DNA of 64,000 nt from Marinobacter excellens HL-55 (GCA_001314845.1 LJZQ01000005.1:43755-107754), one strand, 5' to 3'. Positions 44,911 to 54,862 are shown, numbered from the stretch's first letter. Numbers and translations are program-made. Notes: generated from the letters alone by a model not told the origin.

Positions 44911-46617
44911 ATGGCAAGCGTACCTGCACAAACTACTGCCTCTGACGTGCCGGCAACCCAGGACACAGACGCATCGGAAAGCCGCAGCAACCTGTTGCTT
45001 GGCTTCAATAAACTGAACCTGTTCCGACAGATTGGACTGATGGTGGGGCTTGCAGCCAGCGTTGCCCTGGGTTTTGCCGTCGTGCTCTGGGCCCAGGAGC
45101 CGAACTATCAGCCGGTGGTCGGGGATCTGTCAGCCTACAACCCCCAGGACGTCACCAGCATTCTCGACAGCAACGGCATCAACTACCGTATGGACCCGCG
45201 TACGGGGGCATTATTGGTGCCATCGGAAGAGGTTCACAACGCCCGCCTCAAGCTCGCGGCTGAGGGCGTAACCGACCGTAAAACGATCGGTTACGAACTT
45301 CTGGATCAGGATCGTGGTTTGGGTACCTCCCAGTTTATGGAAACCATCAGCTATCGCCGTGGCCTTGAGGGTGAATTGGCGCGCACCATTTCGACCATGC
45401 GGGGAGTTCGTAATGCCCGGGTGCATCTGGCCATTCCCGAGCGCTCGGTGTTTATCCGGGACGCGCGCGAACCGACCGCGTCCGTGTTTCTGGAGGTATT
45501 TGCCGGTCGCAGGCCGGAGCAGGAGCAGATTCGTGCCATCGTAAACCTGGTGGCCGGTAGCGTGCCCATGATGAATCGTGAACAGGTAACGGTGGTTGAC
45601 CAGAATGGCAACCTGCTGACCGGCGACGAGGCCCGTGGCGACGTTGACCGGATGAAAGACCAGTATGAATACACCTCAAGGGTGGAAGAGCGTCTGACTC
45701 GCCGGGTGGCGTCGATGATCTCGCCCATCGTTGGCAACGGTCGATACCGCGCAGAAGTCAGTGCTGATCTCGACTTCTCCGCAGTGGAACGAGCGGAAGA
45801 ATTGTACAACCCGGAACAGCAGGCGGTTCGCAGCGAGCGTGAGCTGAGCGAACAGCGCGGAGCCGGAATGAATGGCGGCATACCGGGTGCGCTGGCCAAC
45901 CAGCCTCCGGGCAATGCTACCGTCCCTGAAGAGGTTGCCGGGGAGAATGGTGAAGGGGCTCCGGCGGCGCCGCCGGTCAACGTGCGCCGGGAGTCTACCC
46001 GCAATTATGAAATCGACCGCACGGTCAGCTATACCCGACAGGAGATGGGCGGCGTTAAACGCGTTACCGTTGCACTGGCGGTCGACGACATGCGGGTAGT
46101 CGACCCGGAAACCGGCGAAGTAACCTTCGAACCCTGGCCGGAAGCAGAGTTGCAGCGCCTGAGCATGTTGGTGCGCGACGCGGTTGGCTATTCGGCGGCT
46201 CGGGGTGACAGTGTTACGGTGATGAACACGGCCTTCGCCCAGGAGGAGGCCGTTGAATTTGATACGCCGGGCTTCTGGACACAGCCCTGGTTCTGGGATT
46301 TGATGAAGCAGGTGCTCGCAGGTTTGGTCATTCTTATCCTGGTACTCGGATTGCTGCGGCCAACCCTCAAGAGTCTGTCTGGCACCGGGCGCCAGGAACG
46401 TGGCGACGATTCAGACAGCGACAGTTATGGTGGCGGACTTGACGGCATTGAAGGTGGCGATGCGCTCAGGTCAGCAATGTCGTCTCAGGATGACTTGCTT
46501 TTGCCCGGAGCAACAGACAGCTATGATAGGCAATTGAATGCTCTCAAAGGCCTGATTGCAGAAGACCCTGCCAGGGTTGCTCAGGTCATGCGCCAGTGGG
46601 TGAACGTCGATGACTGA
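44911..46617 (+). CDS. fliF: Flagellar MS-ring protein FliF
   Basis: 568 aa. Membrane helices near 36-60 and about 465-488, periplasmic ring-building motifs between (LDGNGINYR.. TERSVFIRDAREPTASVFLEV) and a cytoplasmic C-terminus that binds FliG. A Gly/Pro/Ala-rich loop about 310-350 is part of the usual beta-collar insertion. GGAG 8 nt before ATG; overlaps fliG by 8 bp. Confidence 0.96.
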   Translation: MASVPAQTTASDVPATQDTDASESRSNLLLGFNKLNLFRQIGLMVGLAASVALGFAVVLWAQEPNYQPVVGDLSAYNPQDVTSILDSNGINYRMDPRTGALLVPSEEVHNARLKLAAEGVTDRKTIGYELLDQDRGLGTSQFMETISYRRGLEGELARTISTMRGVRNARVHLAIPERSVFIRDAREPTASVFLEVFAGRRPEQEQIRAIVNLVAGSVPMMNREQVTVVDQNGNLLTGDEARGDVDRMKDQYEYTSRVEERLTRRVASMISPIVGNGRYRAEVSADLDFSAVERAEELYNPEQQAVRSERELSEQRGAGMNGGIPGALANQPPGNATVPEEVAGENGEGAPAAPPVNVRRESTRNYEIDRTVSYTRQEMGGVKRVTVALAVDDMRVVDPETGEVTFEPWPEAELQRLSMLVRDAVGYSAARGDSVTVMNTAFAQEEAVEFDTPGFWTQPWFWDLMKQVLAGLVILILVLGLLRPTLKSLSGTGRQERGDDSDSDSYGGGLDGIEGGDALRSAMSSQDDLLLPGATDSYDRQLNALKGLIAEDPARVAQVMRQWVNVDD

Positions 46618-47656
46618 AGAGAACGGCCAGTTTCAGGGTGATAACGCCCCCAGAAAACAGCAGCGCAAGATTCCGCGAGTTGAGCAGGCGGCAATCCTGT
46701 TAATGTCGCTGGGCGAGGCTGACGCCGCTGAAGTGCTGAAGCATATGGGGCCGAAGGAGGTTCAACGTGTGGGCATGGCGATGGCCCAGATGCGAGACGT
46801 GAGCAAAGACGACGTCACCTTTGTTATTGATCAGTTTGTTGACGCTGTTGGTGGCCAAACCGGGCTAGGTGTGGGCAACGACGACTACATCCGCGCTATG
46901 CTGACTCAGGCTCTGGGTGACGACAAAGCTGCAAGCCTGATTGATCGTATTCTGGTTGGCGGCAACACCACAGGCCTGGATACCCTCAAATGGATGGAGC
47001 CGAGAGCCGTCGGTGATATCATCCGTTACGAACATCCCCAGATCCAGGCGATCGTTATTTCCTACCTTGATCCGGATCAGGCTGCCGAAATTCTGGCAAC
47101 TCTGGATGAAAAAGTCCGGTTGGACGTGATGATGCGGGTTGCCTTCCTGGAAAGTATCCAGCCCCAGGCCCTGCAAGAGCTTAACGATATTCTTGAAAAA
47201 CAGTTTTCTGGAGGCTCCGCAGCCCAGACCAGTCGTATTGGCGGGGTCAAGCGGGCCGCTGACATTATGAACTTTATGGATCGAGGCATTGAAGGCAACC
47301 TGATGGATTCCATTAAAGATATGGATCCGGACCTCGCCTCTACCATTGAAGATCTCATGTTTGTCTTTGACAACCTGAAAGAGGTGGACGACCGGGGTAT
47401 TCAGGCCTTGCTCAGGGAAGTTTCTTCCGAGGTGCTGGTGGTGGCGCTCAAAGGCTCTGACGAAGCGGTCAAGGACAAGATCTTCAAGAACATGTCCAAG
47501 CGCGCCGCGGAGCTGCTGCAGGATGACCTGGAAGCCAAAGGCCCGGTCAAGGTCAGCGAAGTGGAGTCCGCTCAGAAGGACATCATCAGCGTTGCCCGCC
47601 GCATGGCAGAAGCCGGCGAGATTTCGTTGGGCGGCGCCGGTGAAGAAATGATGTGA
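46610..47656 (+). CDS. fliG: Flagellar motor switch protein FliG
   Basis: 348 aa. Three domains: FliF-binding N (about 20-110), middle with the EHPQIQAIV FliM-binding motif, and C-terminal torque domain with charged residues (EVDDRGIQALLREV). A ~18-residue polar N-terminal extension comes first. Stop overlaps fliH (TGATG). Confidence 0.97.
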   Translation: MTEENGQFQGDNAPRKQQRKIPRVEQAAILLMSLGEADAAEVLKHMGPKEVQRVGMAMAQMRDVSKDDVTFVIDQFVDAVGGQTGLGVGNDDYIRAMLTQALGDDKAASLIDRILVGGNTTGLDTLKWMEPRAVGDIIRYEHPQIQAIVISYLDPDQAAEILATLDEKVRLDVMMRVAFLESIQPQALQELNDILEKQFSGGSAAQTSRIGGVKRAADIMNFMDRGIEGNLMDSIKDMDPDLASTIEDLMFVFDNLKEVDDRGIQALLREVSSEVLVVALKGSDEAVKDKIFKNMSKRAAELLQDDLEAKGPVKVSEVESAQKDIISVARRMAEAGEISLGGAGEEMM

Positions 47657-48531
47657 TGAAAGACTCGGATCAGGACACCAAGCGTATCCCGAAAGAACAG
47701 CTGACTGCCTGGGAGCGGTGGGAGCTGCCCTTGCTGGATGAACGGGGCAATCAGGTTATTCATGAGCAGGAAGTGAAGCCCCTGACGGCGTCTGATCTGG
47801 AAGAGATCCGGCAGGCTGCCAGAGAGGACGGCTTTCAGGAAGGACGAGAGGCCGGCCATCAGGAAGGTTTCGAGCAAGGCCGAGCCGAGGGTCACAAAGA
47901 AGGCTACAGCGCCGGTGAGGCGGAAGGCCGGGATCAAGGCAGCCAGCAGGCCGCCGAGGAAACCCGCAAAGAGATGGAATCTCGTATTGATCGCCTTGAG
48001 CACCTGATGGGTGAGCTGGTGCTGCCGATACAACGTCATGAGGAAGAGCTGGAGTCGGTGCTGGTCAACCTGACCACGGTGCTGGCTCGTGCCGTGGTTT
48101 ACCGTGAGCTGAGCATGGACTCCTCCCAGATTCGACAGGTTGTGCGCAAGGCTCTGGCGGCCTTGCCCTCGACCGCTGACAACGTCCGCATCCACATCCA
48201 CCCGGACGACCTTGAGTCGGTGCGGGAAGTGGCTGAACGCCTGGAAGTGAGCCCCTCCGTGATCGAAGACGACACCGTATTGCCGGGCGGTTGCCGGGTA
48301 GAGTCCCGGCACAGCCTGGTCGATTACACCGTTGAGAAGCGCTTCCAGCGAGCCGTCCAGGGCATGCTCGAGGAGCAGCTAACTGACAGTGCCACTGGCG
48401 ATAACGACGAGCTCGATACCCTGATGGGGGAACTGAGCGATTTTCACCGGGATGTACTTAGCGAGTCGGGTATGGCCAGCTCGGATGCCCCAACCGAACA
48501 GGGTGAGGACGATGACCTCACGCCTGGTTGA
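47656..48531 (+). CDS. fliH: Flagellar assembly protein FliH (negative regulator of FliI)
   Basis: 291 aa. N-terminal charged helix, then a run of about nine G-x-x-x-G type repeats ([14 protein letters not shown] and on, residues ~58-100) typical of FliH, a coiled coil and the C-terminal FliI-binding domain ([20 protein letters not shown] region). Binds the export ATPase. ATG 47656 overlaps the fliG stop; its 3' end overlaps fliI by 20 bp. Confidence 0.93.
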   Translation: MKDSDQDTKRIPKEQLTAWERWELPLLDERGNQVIHEQEVKPLTASDLEEIRQAAREDGFQEGREAGHQEGFEQGRAEGHKEGYSAGEAEGRDQGSQQAAEETRKEMESRIDRLEHLMGELVLPIQRHEEELESVLVNLTTVLARAVVYRELSMDSSQIRQVVRKALAALPSTADNVRIHIHPDDLESVREVAERLEVSPSVIEDDTVLPGGCRVESRHSLVDYTVEKRFQRAVQGMLEEQLTDSATGDNDELDTLMGELSDFHRDVLSESGMASSDAPTEQGEDDDLTPG

Positions 48532-49903
48532 TCGGTTACGCCAGCTGCAGGGCGCGATTGCAGCGGAACCCGCGCCGGAATTGTCTGGTCGTCTGACCCG
48601 GATGGTTGGCCTGACACTGGAATGCGTTGGTTGCCCGATGGTTGTCGGTGACCGTTGCGTCATCGAAGGTGAGGGCACTGGCAGTGTTGAAGCCGAAGTG
48701 GTCGGGTTCGAGGAAGACAAAGTGTATCTGATGCCCCTGACCGCCATTGAAGGCCTGAAGCCTGGTGCCCGTGTGGTTCCGCTGTCGTCTGCCAGCCGGG
48801 TGCCGGTAGGGCCGCAGATGCTCGGGCGTGTGGTCAATGGTGCCGGCGACCCCCTGGACGGCAAAGGGCCGTTGCAGGCAGAAGCGCGGGTGGCACTGAC
48901 CGGAGACATTATCAACCCGCTCAACCGGGCACCGGTGCGTCAGTCCATGGATGTCGGAATTCGCGCTATAAACTCGTTGTTGACAGTGGGTCAGGGCCAG
49001 CGATTAGGCCTGTTTGCAGGCAGCGGTGTGGGTAAGAGTATGCTGCTGGGCATGATGACCCGGTTCACCGATGCCGACATTACGGTGGTTGGCCTAATTG
49101 GCGAGCGTGGCCGTGAGGTCAAGGAATTTATTGAAGATATCCTTGGGGATGAAGGTCTCGCTCGCTCGGTGGTGGTCGCGTCCCCGGCGGACGACTCTCC
49201 CCTGATGCGCCTTCGTGCGGCCATGCTCACCACGAGGATTGCGGAATACTATCGCGACCAGGGCAAGCGTGTGTTGTTGCTGATGGACTCTTTGACCCGT
49301 TACGCTCAGGCCCAGCGGGAGATTGCGCTGGCCGTAGGCGAGCCGCCGGCCACCAAAGGCTATCCGCCTTCCGTGTTTGCCAAGTTGCCGCAACTGGTGG
49401 AGCGAACGGGTAACGGCCGCCCCGGCGGTGGCTCGATTACAGCCTTCTACACCGTCCTGACCGAGGGCGACGATCAGCAAGACCCGATCGCCGATGCCGC
49501 CCGTGCCATTCTCGATGGCCACATTGTGCTGTCGCGCCGGCTGGCGGAAGAGGGTCATTACCCGGCCATTGATGTGGAGGCTTCGATCAGCCGGGTGATG
49601 CCCCAGGTAACGGCCCCCGAACACTTTGCCCGCGCGCAGCGCTTCAAACAGGTGTATTCCCGGTACCAGCAGGCCCGTGATTTGATCAGCGTGGGCGCTT
49701 ACGTTAAAGGCTCTGACCCTGAAACCGACTTTGCGATTCAGCACATAAGCAACATGCGTCAATTCCTGCAGCAGGACCTTAACCAGAGCTCGCCTTTAAA
49801 AGAAAGCATCGCACAGTTACTGGAAGTGGTACCTGAGCGTCGCTCTCCTGAGCGCGTCAAGACAACCAACCCCGGCGCCGCCGCTGACCGGAGTGACAGT
49901 TGA
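48512..49903 (+). CDS. fliI: Flagellum-specific ATP synthase FliI
   Basis: 463 aa, F1-beta-like. Walker A GSGVGKS (170-176), the P-loop neighbours, and Walker [16 protein letters not shown]. ATPase of the flagellar type III export apparatus. Start at 48512 is chosen because the protein begins [10 protein letters not shown] as in relatives; the ORF extends to 48452 inside fliH. TGATG overlap with fliJ. Confidence 0.96.
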   Translation: MTSRLVDRLRQLQGAIAAEPAPELSGRLTRMVGLTLECVGCPMVVGDRCVIEGEGTGSVEAEVVGFEEDKVYLMPLTAIEGLKPGARVVPLSSASRVPVGPQMLGRVVNGAGDPLDGKGPLQAEARVALTGDIINPLNRAPVRQSMDVGIRAINSLLTVGQGQRLGLFAGSGVGKSMLLGMMTRFTDADITVVGLIGERGREVKEFIEDILGDEGLARSVVVASPADDSPLMRLRAAMLTTRIAEYYRDQGKRVLLLMDSLTRYAQAQREIALAVGEPPATKGYPPSVFAKLPQLVERTGNGRPGGGSITAFYTVLTEGDDQQDPIADAARAILDGHIVLSRRLAEEGHYPAIDVEASISRVMPQVTAPEHFARAQRFKQVYSRYQQARDLISVGAYVKGSDPETDFAIQHISNMRQFLQQDLNQSSPLKESIAQLLEVVPERRSPERVKTTNPGAAADRSDS

Positions 49904-50346
49904 TGTTGCGTTCAAAGCGACTGGAAACGGTTCTGAACCTTGAGCAACGCAAGGAGCAGCAAGCCATGGAGCGTTTGGGTGAGGCCCGAAAGCAGGTGGA
50001 GGCCCATCGTGAGCAGGTGGCGAACCTTGAGCGCTACCAGCAGGAATACCGCGAACAGATTCGTGCCACCCAGCAAGGTGTGGTGCCGGTCACCCGGTTG
50101 CAGGCCTGGCAGGCCTTTATCGCCCAGTTAGACCAGGTGATTGTTCAGCAGAACCGGCAGTTGCAGCAGGCTGAGCAGGTGTTCGAAGCCCGGAGGGTGG
50201 AGTGGTTGCAGGCCTGGGAGCGCCGCCGGGGTATGGAAAAATACATCGAAACCTGCCGGCAACAGGAGCAGAGGGCACGCGATCTGAGCGAGCAGAAGCT
50301 GGCAGATGAGGCGGCAGGCCGTGCGTTCGCCCGAAAACACCGCTGA
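49903..50346 (+). CDS. fliJ: Flagellar export protein FliJ
   Basis: 147 aa, one long coiled coil rich in Gln/Glu/Arg (LETVLNLEQRKEQQAMERLGEARKQVEAH). Gamma-subunit-like stalk that activates FliI and links to FlhA. Ends with about 100 bp before the next promoter region. Last gene of fliEFGHIJ. Confidence 0.9.
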   Translation: MLRSKRLETVLNLEQRKEQQAMERLGEARKQVEAHREQVANLERYQQEYREQIRATQQGVVPVTRLQAWQAFIAQLDQVIVQQNRQLQQAEQVFEARRVEWLQAWERRRGMEKYIETCRQQEQRARDLSEQKLADEAAGRAFARKHR

Positions 50347-50388
50347 GCGCAGGTTATGATCTGGATCAGTCATAGGAGATGCATTTTC

Positions 50389-50490
50389 TGGCAATTTGGC
50401 TATGCTTAGTCAGATAAGGTCGCTAGCCAAATAAGGAGATTGCCAATGGTCGTTGAAGCACAGCGCATAAGGGGCACGGAATGCCAATAG
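50389..50490 (+). promoter_or_regulatory. Inverted repeats and a 14-codon leader ORF before the STAS gene
   Basis: TTTGGCTA (50395-50402) pairs with TAGCCAAA (50424-50431), and TGGCAAT (50389-50395) with ATTGCCA (50439-50445). AAGGAG then precedes ATG 50446, which opens a 14-codon frame ending at TAG 50488-50490, overlapping the STAS start (50481). It looks like translational coupling or leader control. No sigma-54 spacing was found here. Confidence 0.5.
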
Positions 50491-50786
50491 AAGCGCGCCG
50501 GAGTGATGACGGTCAGACTCTGACAATTCGGGTGCAGGGCCGGTTTGATTTCAGTACACACCAGGCCTTTCGCGATGCCTATGAGCATAGCGATTCGTCA
50601 GTGACCCGTTACATTATTGATCTTTCTGATACTACCTACCTCGACAGCTCCGCGCTTGGCATGTTGCTGTTGTTAAGAGACCACGCCGGCGGCGACAGCG
50701 CGCGGGTGTCCGTCGAGAACTGCAACAGCGATGTTCGTCGCATCCTCGCTATCTCCAATTTTGAGCAGCTTTTCAGTATCCGCTGA
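50481..50786 (+). CDS. STAS-domain anti-anti-sigma factor (HsbA-like)
   Basis: 101 aa, one STAS domain. The phospho-Ser motif YLDSSALGML (Ser56/Ser57) is intact. Pseudomonas HsbA binds or releases anti-sigma FlgM and a c-di-GMP protein depending on phosphorylation. The phosphatase/kinase gene follows at 10 bp, so the pair likely forms a partner switch. It sits within the flagellar cluster between fliJ and fliK. Confidence 0.83.
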   Translation: MPIEARRSDDGQTLTIRVQGRFDFSTHQAFRDAYEHSDSSVTRYIIDLSDTTYLDSSALGMLLLLRDHAGGDSARVSVENCNSDVRRILAISNFEQLFSIR

Positions 50787-50796
50787 GGCTGGCGCC

Positions 50797-52554
50797 TTGA
50801 AGGTGCTGATCGCTGAGGACAGCGACAGCGACCGACTGATCCTCTCTGCCCTTGTCCGGCGCCTGGGCCATCGTGTGTTTGAGGCCCGGGATGGCATTGA
50901 GGCTGTGGCGCTGTTCGTGGAGATTCAGCCGGATATTGTTCTGCTTGATGCCCTGATGCCCCGGATGGATGGCATGGAGGCCGCACGGCAGATCAAGGTT
51001 CTGGCCGGTGAGCAGATGGTCCCGCTTATTTTCCTCAGCTCGCTTTCGGATGCCAGTGAACTGGCCCGTTGTCTGGAGGCAGGCGGGGATGACTTCCTGG
51101 TCAAGCCCTATAACCGGGTTATTCTGGAGGCCAAGATCAACGCCTTCAACCGGATGCGCTTGATGCACCGAGTGCTTTCGGACCAACGTGATCAAATCCG
51201 CCGGCAGAATGAAGCGTTGGTCGAGGAACAAAGAATCGCCCGGCGGGTCTTTGACAACGTTGCTCATACCGGTTGCCTGAACGCCGATAACATCTGTTAT
51301 CACGCGTCGCCCATGTCGGTGTTCAATGGCGATGTGTTGTTTGCGGCGGACCGCCCAGGTGGGGGAACCCTTATTTTTATGGGGGATTTTACCGGGCACG
51401 GACTGCCGGCGGCGATCGGTGCCATGCCGGTAGCCGAGATCTTTTATGGTATGGCGAGCAAGGGTTTCAGTGCGGCTGATATTCTTCGGGAGATCAACCG
51501 TAAGCTGTGCAAAATCCTTCCGACCGGTATGTTTTGTTGCGGTGCGATGTTGGATGCCGATTTCAAGCTTGGTCAGTTGCGCACCTGGAATGGCGGGTTG
51601 CCGGATGGCTGGCTGGTCAAGGCAGACGGTGAGCGCATTGCCATACCCTCCGCCCATTTGCCGTTGGGGGTTCAGTCGCCGGAGCAGTTCAGCGCGGCTA
51701 TGACCGTCTGGTCGGTGGTGCCCGGTGATCAGGTCATTGTGATGACTGACGGATTCCCGGAATCGAGCAACAAACAGGGTCAGCGATTTGGTGAAGCTCG
51801 GGTTGGACAGGTCCTTGACCAGTTGCAGCCGGGCGAGACGCCCTTCCATGCGTTGATGGCAAAAGTTCAGGGGTTTACCGGAAAGCCTGAGGCGACAGAC
51901 GATCTCACGGTGTGTGCGCTGCGGATTATTCCGTATCGGCAGCATCAGGCTCAGAACGATCGCCCGCCGGAGTCGGCTTTGCTGGGGCCGGTTGACTGGC
52001 ATTGCGTTTATGAAGTCCGCGAACAGACGCTGGCCGATTTCAGTCCATTACCACTGCTGTTACATATCTGCATGGAGGTACCAGGGCTGCGCAGAAAGAG
52101 TGGAGAGGTCTACACCCTGTTGTCAGAGCTCTACAACAACGCGCTCGAGCATGGTGTGTTGCAGTTGCCGTCAGAGTTGAAAGCGTCGCCCGAGGGCTTT
52201 GGCCACTATTACCAGGAGCGAAAACGTCGACTCTCCGAAACGAATGGCCATTACATTCGTTTTTCATTGAGCCACCAACCTACGGCAATCGGTGGTCAGT
52301 TGAAGGTTGTCTGTGAGGACAGTGGTCAGGGCTATGATTTTGAGCATTATTTTGAGAAGTTGTCTGACGTAAATCGGGCGTCAGGCCCCAGATATGCAGG
52401 TCGCGGCCTCGATATGTTGAGGCGAATGGCCCGTCATTTGCGGGTGCATGGTCGCGGTAACCACGTGGAACTTGTTTATGATTGGGAGGCTGCCGAAGGT
52501 ATTGACGGTGTCCAGCCTGATCGTAACGAAACACAGAGGATCGCTGATGATTGA
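50797..52554 (+). CDS. Response regulator with PP2C phosphatase and HATPase domains (HsbR-like)
   Basis: 585 aa. Receiver domain (1-120) with phospho-Asp51 (VLLDALMPRMDG); coiled linker; SpoIIE/PP2C domain (about 180-390: DFTGHGLPAAIG, MTDGFPES, ATDDLTV); HATPase_c anti-sigma kinase (about 430-560: LYNNALEHG, DSGQGYDFE, GRGLDMLRR). Would phosphorylate and dephosphorylate the STAS protein, switched by an upstream kinase. TTG start at 50797 follows GAGG; ATG/GTG alternatives lack this. Overlaps the Hpt gene by 8 bp. Confidence 0.85.
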   Translation: MKVLIAEDSDSDRLILSALVRRLGHRVFEARDGIEAVALFVEIQPDIVLLDALMPRMDGMEAARQIKVLAGEQMVPLIFLSSLSDASELARCLEAGGDDFLVKPYNRVILEAKINAFNRMRLMHRVLSDQRDQIRRQNEALVEEQRIARRVFDNVAHTGCLNADNICYHASPMSVFNGDVLFAADRPGGGTLIFMGDFTGHGLPAAIGAMPVAEIFYGMASKGFSAADILREINRKLCKILPTGMFCCGAMLDADFKLGQLRTWNGGLPDGWLVKADGERIAIPSAHLPLGVQSPEQFSAAMTVWSVVPGDQVIVMTDGFPESSNKQGQRFGEARVGQVLDQLQPGETPFHALMAKVQGFTGKPEATDDLTVCALRIIPYRQHQAQNDRPPESALLGPVDWHCVYEVREQTLADFSPLPLLLHICMEVPGLRRKSGEVYTLLSELYNNALEHGVLQLPSELKASPEGFGHYYQERKRRLSETNGHYIRFSLSHQPTAIGGQLKVVCEDSGQGYDFEHYFEKLSDVNRASGPRYAGRGLDMLRRMARHLRVHGRGNHVELVYDWEAAEGIDGVQPDRNETQRIADD

Positions 52555-52897
52555 CAAACCACATCTTGACGAAGAGGCGCTGGCTGAATTGCAGGATGTC
52601 ATGGAAGATGAGTTCGAGGTTCTTATCCAGACCTATCTGGCGGATTCTCGAACCCGTCTGGATAGCCTTCGGGAGACTTTGAAGGCGGAAGATGCCGACG
52701 CGTTTGCCAAAGCGGCTCACAGCTTTAAGGGTAGCTGTATCAACATTGGTGCGCCGCATCTTGGCGAGTTGTGCATGAGAGCCGAGCAGTTGGGTAAAGC
52801 GGGCACGCTGGCAACGGCTCCTGCCATCATTGCCGCCATTGAAGAGGAATTTGCCGAGGTAAGCTCGCGCCTGGAAGCGTTTGGCGAGGCCTCCTGA
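52547..52897 (+). CDS. Hpt-domain phosphotransfer protein
   Basis: 116 aa, a four-helix Hpt domain with phospho-His58 in AHSFKGSC. Likely delivers phosphate to the receiver of the preceding protein. ATG 52547 with AGGA upstream; the longer frame from 52448 lies inside the neighbour. Followed by a sigma-54 promoter for fliK, so this three-gene set is a separate transcriptional block. Confidence 0.88.
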   Translation: MIDKPHLDEEALAELQDVMEDEFEVLIQTYLADSRTRLDSLRETLKAEDADAFAKAAHSFKGSCINIGAPHLGELCMRAEQLGKAGTLATAPAIIAAIEEEFAEVSSRLEAFGEAS

Positions 52898-52906
52898 GAA
52901 TCGTTC

Positions 52907-52922
52907 TGGCATTGCTTTTGCA
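52907..52922 (+). promoter_or_regulatory. Sigma-54 promoter of fliK
   Basis: TGGCATTGCTTTTGCA: GG (52908-52909), N10, GC (52920-52921) with TTGC. About 62 bp before fliK. Confidence 0.9.
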
Positions 52923-52983
52923 GATACCTACGCAGAAGCCCGAAAGTGGCTGACTCAGGTTGATACAGCGGCAAGAGGTTGCC

Positions 52984-54129
52984 ATGCAGCAGACAATTCT
53001 CCCTCAGGCGCCCGTTCCTGGCGCCAAACAGGATATAGCAACAGCCAAGCCTTCGGGTGCCCGCGATTCAGGCAGTGATAGCCGGTTTGATCAGGTGTCG
53101 AGGGCTGAGCAGAAGCGCCTGGATCAGAAGCAGGCTGCCCGCCACGATCAGCGTCAGGCCGCGCCGGATCGCCGGGACGCCAGGAGTGCCGAGAAGAATG
53201 ACGGCAAAGACGCTGCTGAAGCCCGATCCTCAGACTCGTCGAAAAAGCCGGAGCATTCCGTCGAGCAGGCTCAGGGTGACAAGGCTGTTGCGGCCCAGGA
53301 TACGCAGGCCGATGCGTTGCCGGAAGAGTTCATACCCATGACCTTTGCCAGCTTGCAGTCTCTCATGATGCCTGCAGGCAATGCGTTGCCGCAGTCTGAT
53401 ACAGGCGCGGCCCTGACACCCGTTTTGTCACCGATTGCAGGTCTGCCCGGCACATTGAATGGCCAGGGCACACAACAAAATGCCGGTAATGGTACCGCCA
53501 TGACCTTAAGCAACCAGCTGACCGAATTGCTCTCTGCAGGCGTTGCCGGCGAGAGCTCACGGCCGGTGGATCCGGCAAGCGTTCTGACGACGCCAAAGTT
53601 CCAGGCGACACTTGAGCTGGCCTCACAGCAGGCCGCGCAACCTGCGCGACTGGCGCCAGAAACAGCGGTGCCGTTGCGTGGTTATTCAACTTCTGTCGAT
53701 GTGCCGGTAGGGCAGGCGGAGTGGGGCGACAAGGTGATGGGCAAGCTTAGCTGGCTGACTGCGCGCAATCTGTCGGTTGCCGAGATTCATCTGACGCCCC
53801 CGGATATGGGGCCGATGGAGGTCAAGGTTCGGGTTCAGAATGATCAGGCCACCGTGACCGTGCACGCTGCAAACCCGGTGGTTCGGGAGCAGCTTGAACT
53901 GCATTCCCACCGATTGCGGGATATGTTGGGGGAGCAGGGCTTGTCGCTGAGCCAGTTTGACGTGTCTGATCAGCCTGAGCGTCAGACCGGTAGCCAGGGT
54001 GAAGACGGCGGCCAAGGTGGTTCGGGGGGGAATGGCACCGGAGTCGCCGGCGCCGATGTGGATGAGCACCTGCCCGATCCCGGCAGTCTTGATCTTGCCT
54101 GGAAAGGCGAGGTTGATATCTTCGCCTGA
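52984..54129 (+). CDS. fliK: Flagellar hook-length control protein FliK
   Basis: 381 aa. Polar, low-complexity first part (Gln/Arg/Asp-rich, about 30-110) and a conserved C-terminal hook domain (about 245-335: SVAEIHLTPPDMGPMEVKVRVQNDQATVTV, split over two strands; REQLELHSHRLRDML). Measures hook length and switches export specificity. ATG 52984 follows AGAGG; TTG 52960 adds nothing conserved. Confidence 0.92.
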   Translation: MQQTILPQAPVPGAKQDIATAKPSGARDSGSDSRFDQVSRAEQKRLDQKQAARHDQRQAAPDRRDARSAEKNDGKDAAEARSSDSSKKPEHSVEQAQGDKAVAAQDTQADALPEEFIPMTFASLQSLMMPAGNALPQSDTGAALTPVLSPIAGLPGTLNGQGTQQNAGNGTAMTLSNQLTELLSAGVAGESSRPVDPASVLTTPKFQATLELASQQAAQPARLAPETAVPLRGYSTSVDVPVGQAEWGDKVMGKLSWLTARNLSVAEIHLTPPDMGPMEVKVRVQNDQATVTVHAANPVVREQLELHSHRLRDMLGEQGLSLSQFDVSDQPERQTGSQGEDGGQGGSGGNGTGVAGADVDEHLPDPGSLDLAWKGEVDIFA

Positions 54130-54177
54130 TGCTGTGCGTTTTTTGATCGCTTTTGCCTGACCTTTCAAAGCTCTTTG

Positions 54178-54226
54178 CCCATCCTTGCCGGCAGCGCTAA
54201 ACTGCGCTCTGAACCGGGAGGATGGG
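54178..54226 (+). terminator. Stem-loop after fliK
   Basis: CCCATCCT / AGGATGGG (8 bp) with an inner AGCGC / GCGCT stem. No U tract follows; a sigma-54 promoter begins 6 bp later, so this hairpin likely insulates fliL from fliK. Confidence 0.6.
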
Positions 54227-54231
54227 AGTTC

Positions 54232-54247
54232 TGGCCCGCCCTTTGCA
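54232..54247 (+). promoter_or_regulatory. Sigma-54 promoter of fliL
   Basis: TGGCCCGCCCTTTGCA: GG (54233-54234), N10, GC (54245-54246), TTGC intact. About 62 bp before fliL and heads fliLMNOPQR-flhB. Confidence 0.88.
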
Positions 54248-54308
54248 TTAATTCTGAAAAGTCCGTTGGACCAGTTCTGACCGACGAAAATCTGACAAAG
54301 CGAACATT

Positions 54309-54809
54309 ATGGCTGAGAACAACGAGGCACAGGCACCCGCAAAAAAAGGTAAGCTGAAGCTTATCATCATGCTGGCGGTCATCATTATTCTGGCGGTGGC
54401 TTTGTCGGTCGTCGGAACGCTCTGGTTTCTGGGGGACGGTTTTGCTGATAGCAGCGAGCCGGATGGCAGCGTTCCCGCCGAGCCGACTTTTGTCGCTAGT
54501 ACCTACACAGACCTTGAGCGAGCGCTGGTTACAACCGTTCAAGCGCAGGGGCGCCAACGTTATGTCCAGGTGCACCTGTCTTTTGAGGCGAAAGACCCAG
54601 CCGCGCTGGTGGCAGCTGACACTCACATGCCCTTGATTCGAAGCAAGTTGGTGACCGTGTTGGGTAATAGCGATTTCAATGAACTACAGACACCCGACGG
54701 CAGGGCCGCGCTTGCCGGGCAGATGCTGGTCACGGTAAACGAGGTGTTGGTTCAGGAGGGCGAACCTGAAATCAAACAGGTGTTGTTCAGGAACTTTGTG
54801 GTGCAATAG
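54309..54809 (+). CDS. fliL: Flagellar basal body protein FliL
   Basis: 166 aa. One membrane helix (about 18-41) and a periplasmic domain (ALVTTVQAQGRQRYVQVHLSFE). Supports stator function. Head of fliLMNOPQR-flhB; ribosome site is weak. Confidence 0.92.
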   Translation: MAENNEAQAPAKKGKLKLIIMLAVIIILAVALSVVGTLWFLGDGFADSSEPDGSVPAEPTFVASTYTDLERALVTTVQAQGRQRYVQVHLSFEAKDPAALVAADTHMPLIRSKLVTVLGNSDFNELQTPDGRAALAGQMLVTVNEVLVQEGEPEIKQVLFRNFVVQ

Positions 54810-54862
54810 GCACGCCGTCCGGATACACCGTCGGGTAAACGAATCTCAAGGCAGGATCAGGT

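Noticed and set aside
50370..50410. Sigma-54 promoter before the STAS gene
   Set aside because: The only GG..GC pairs have 11 rather than 10 bp between them.
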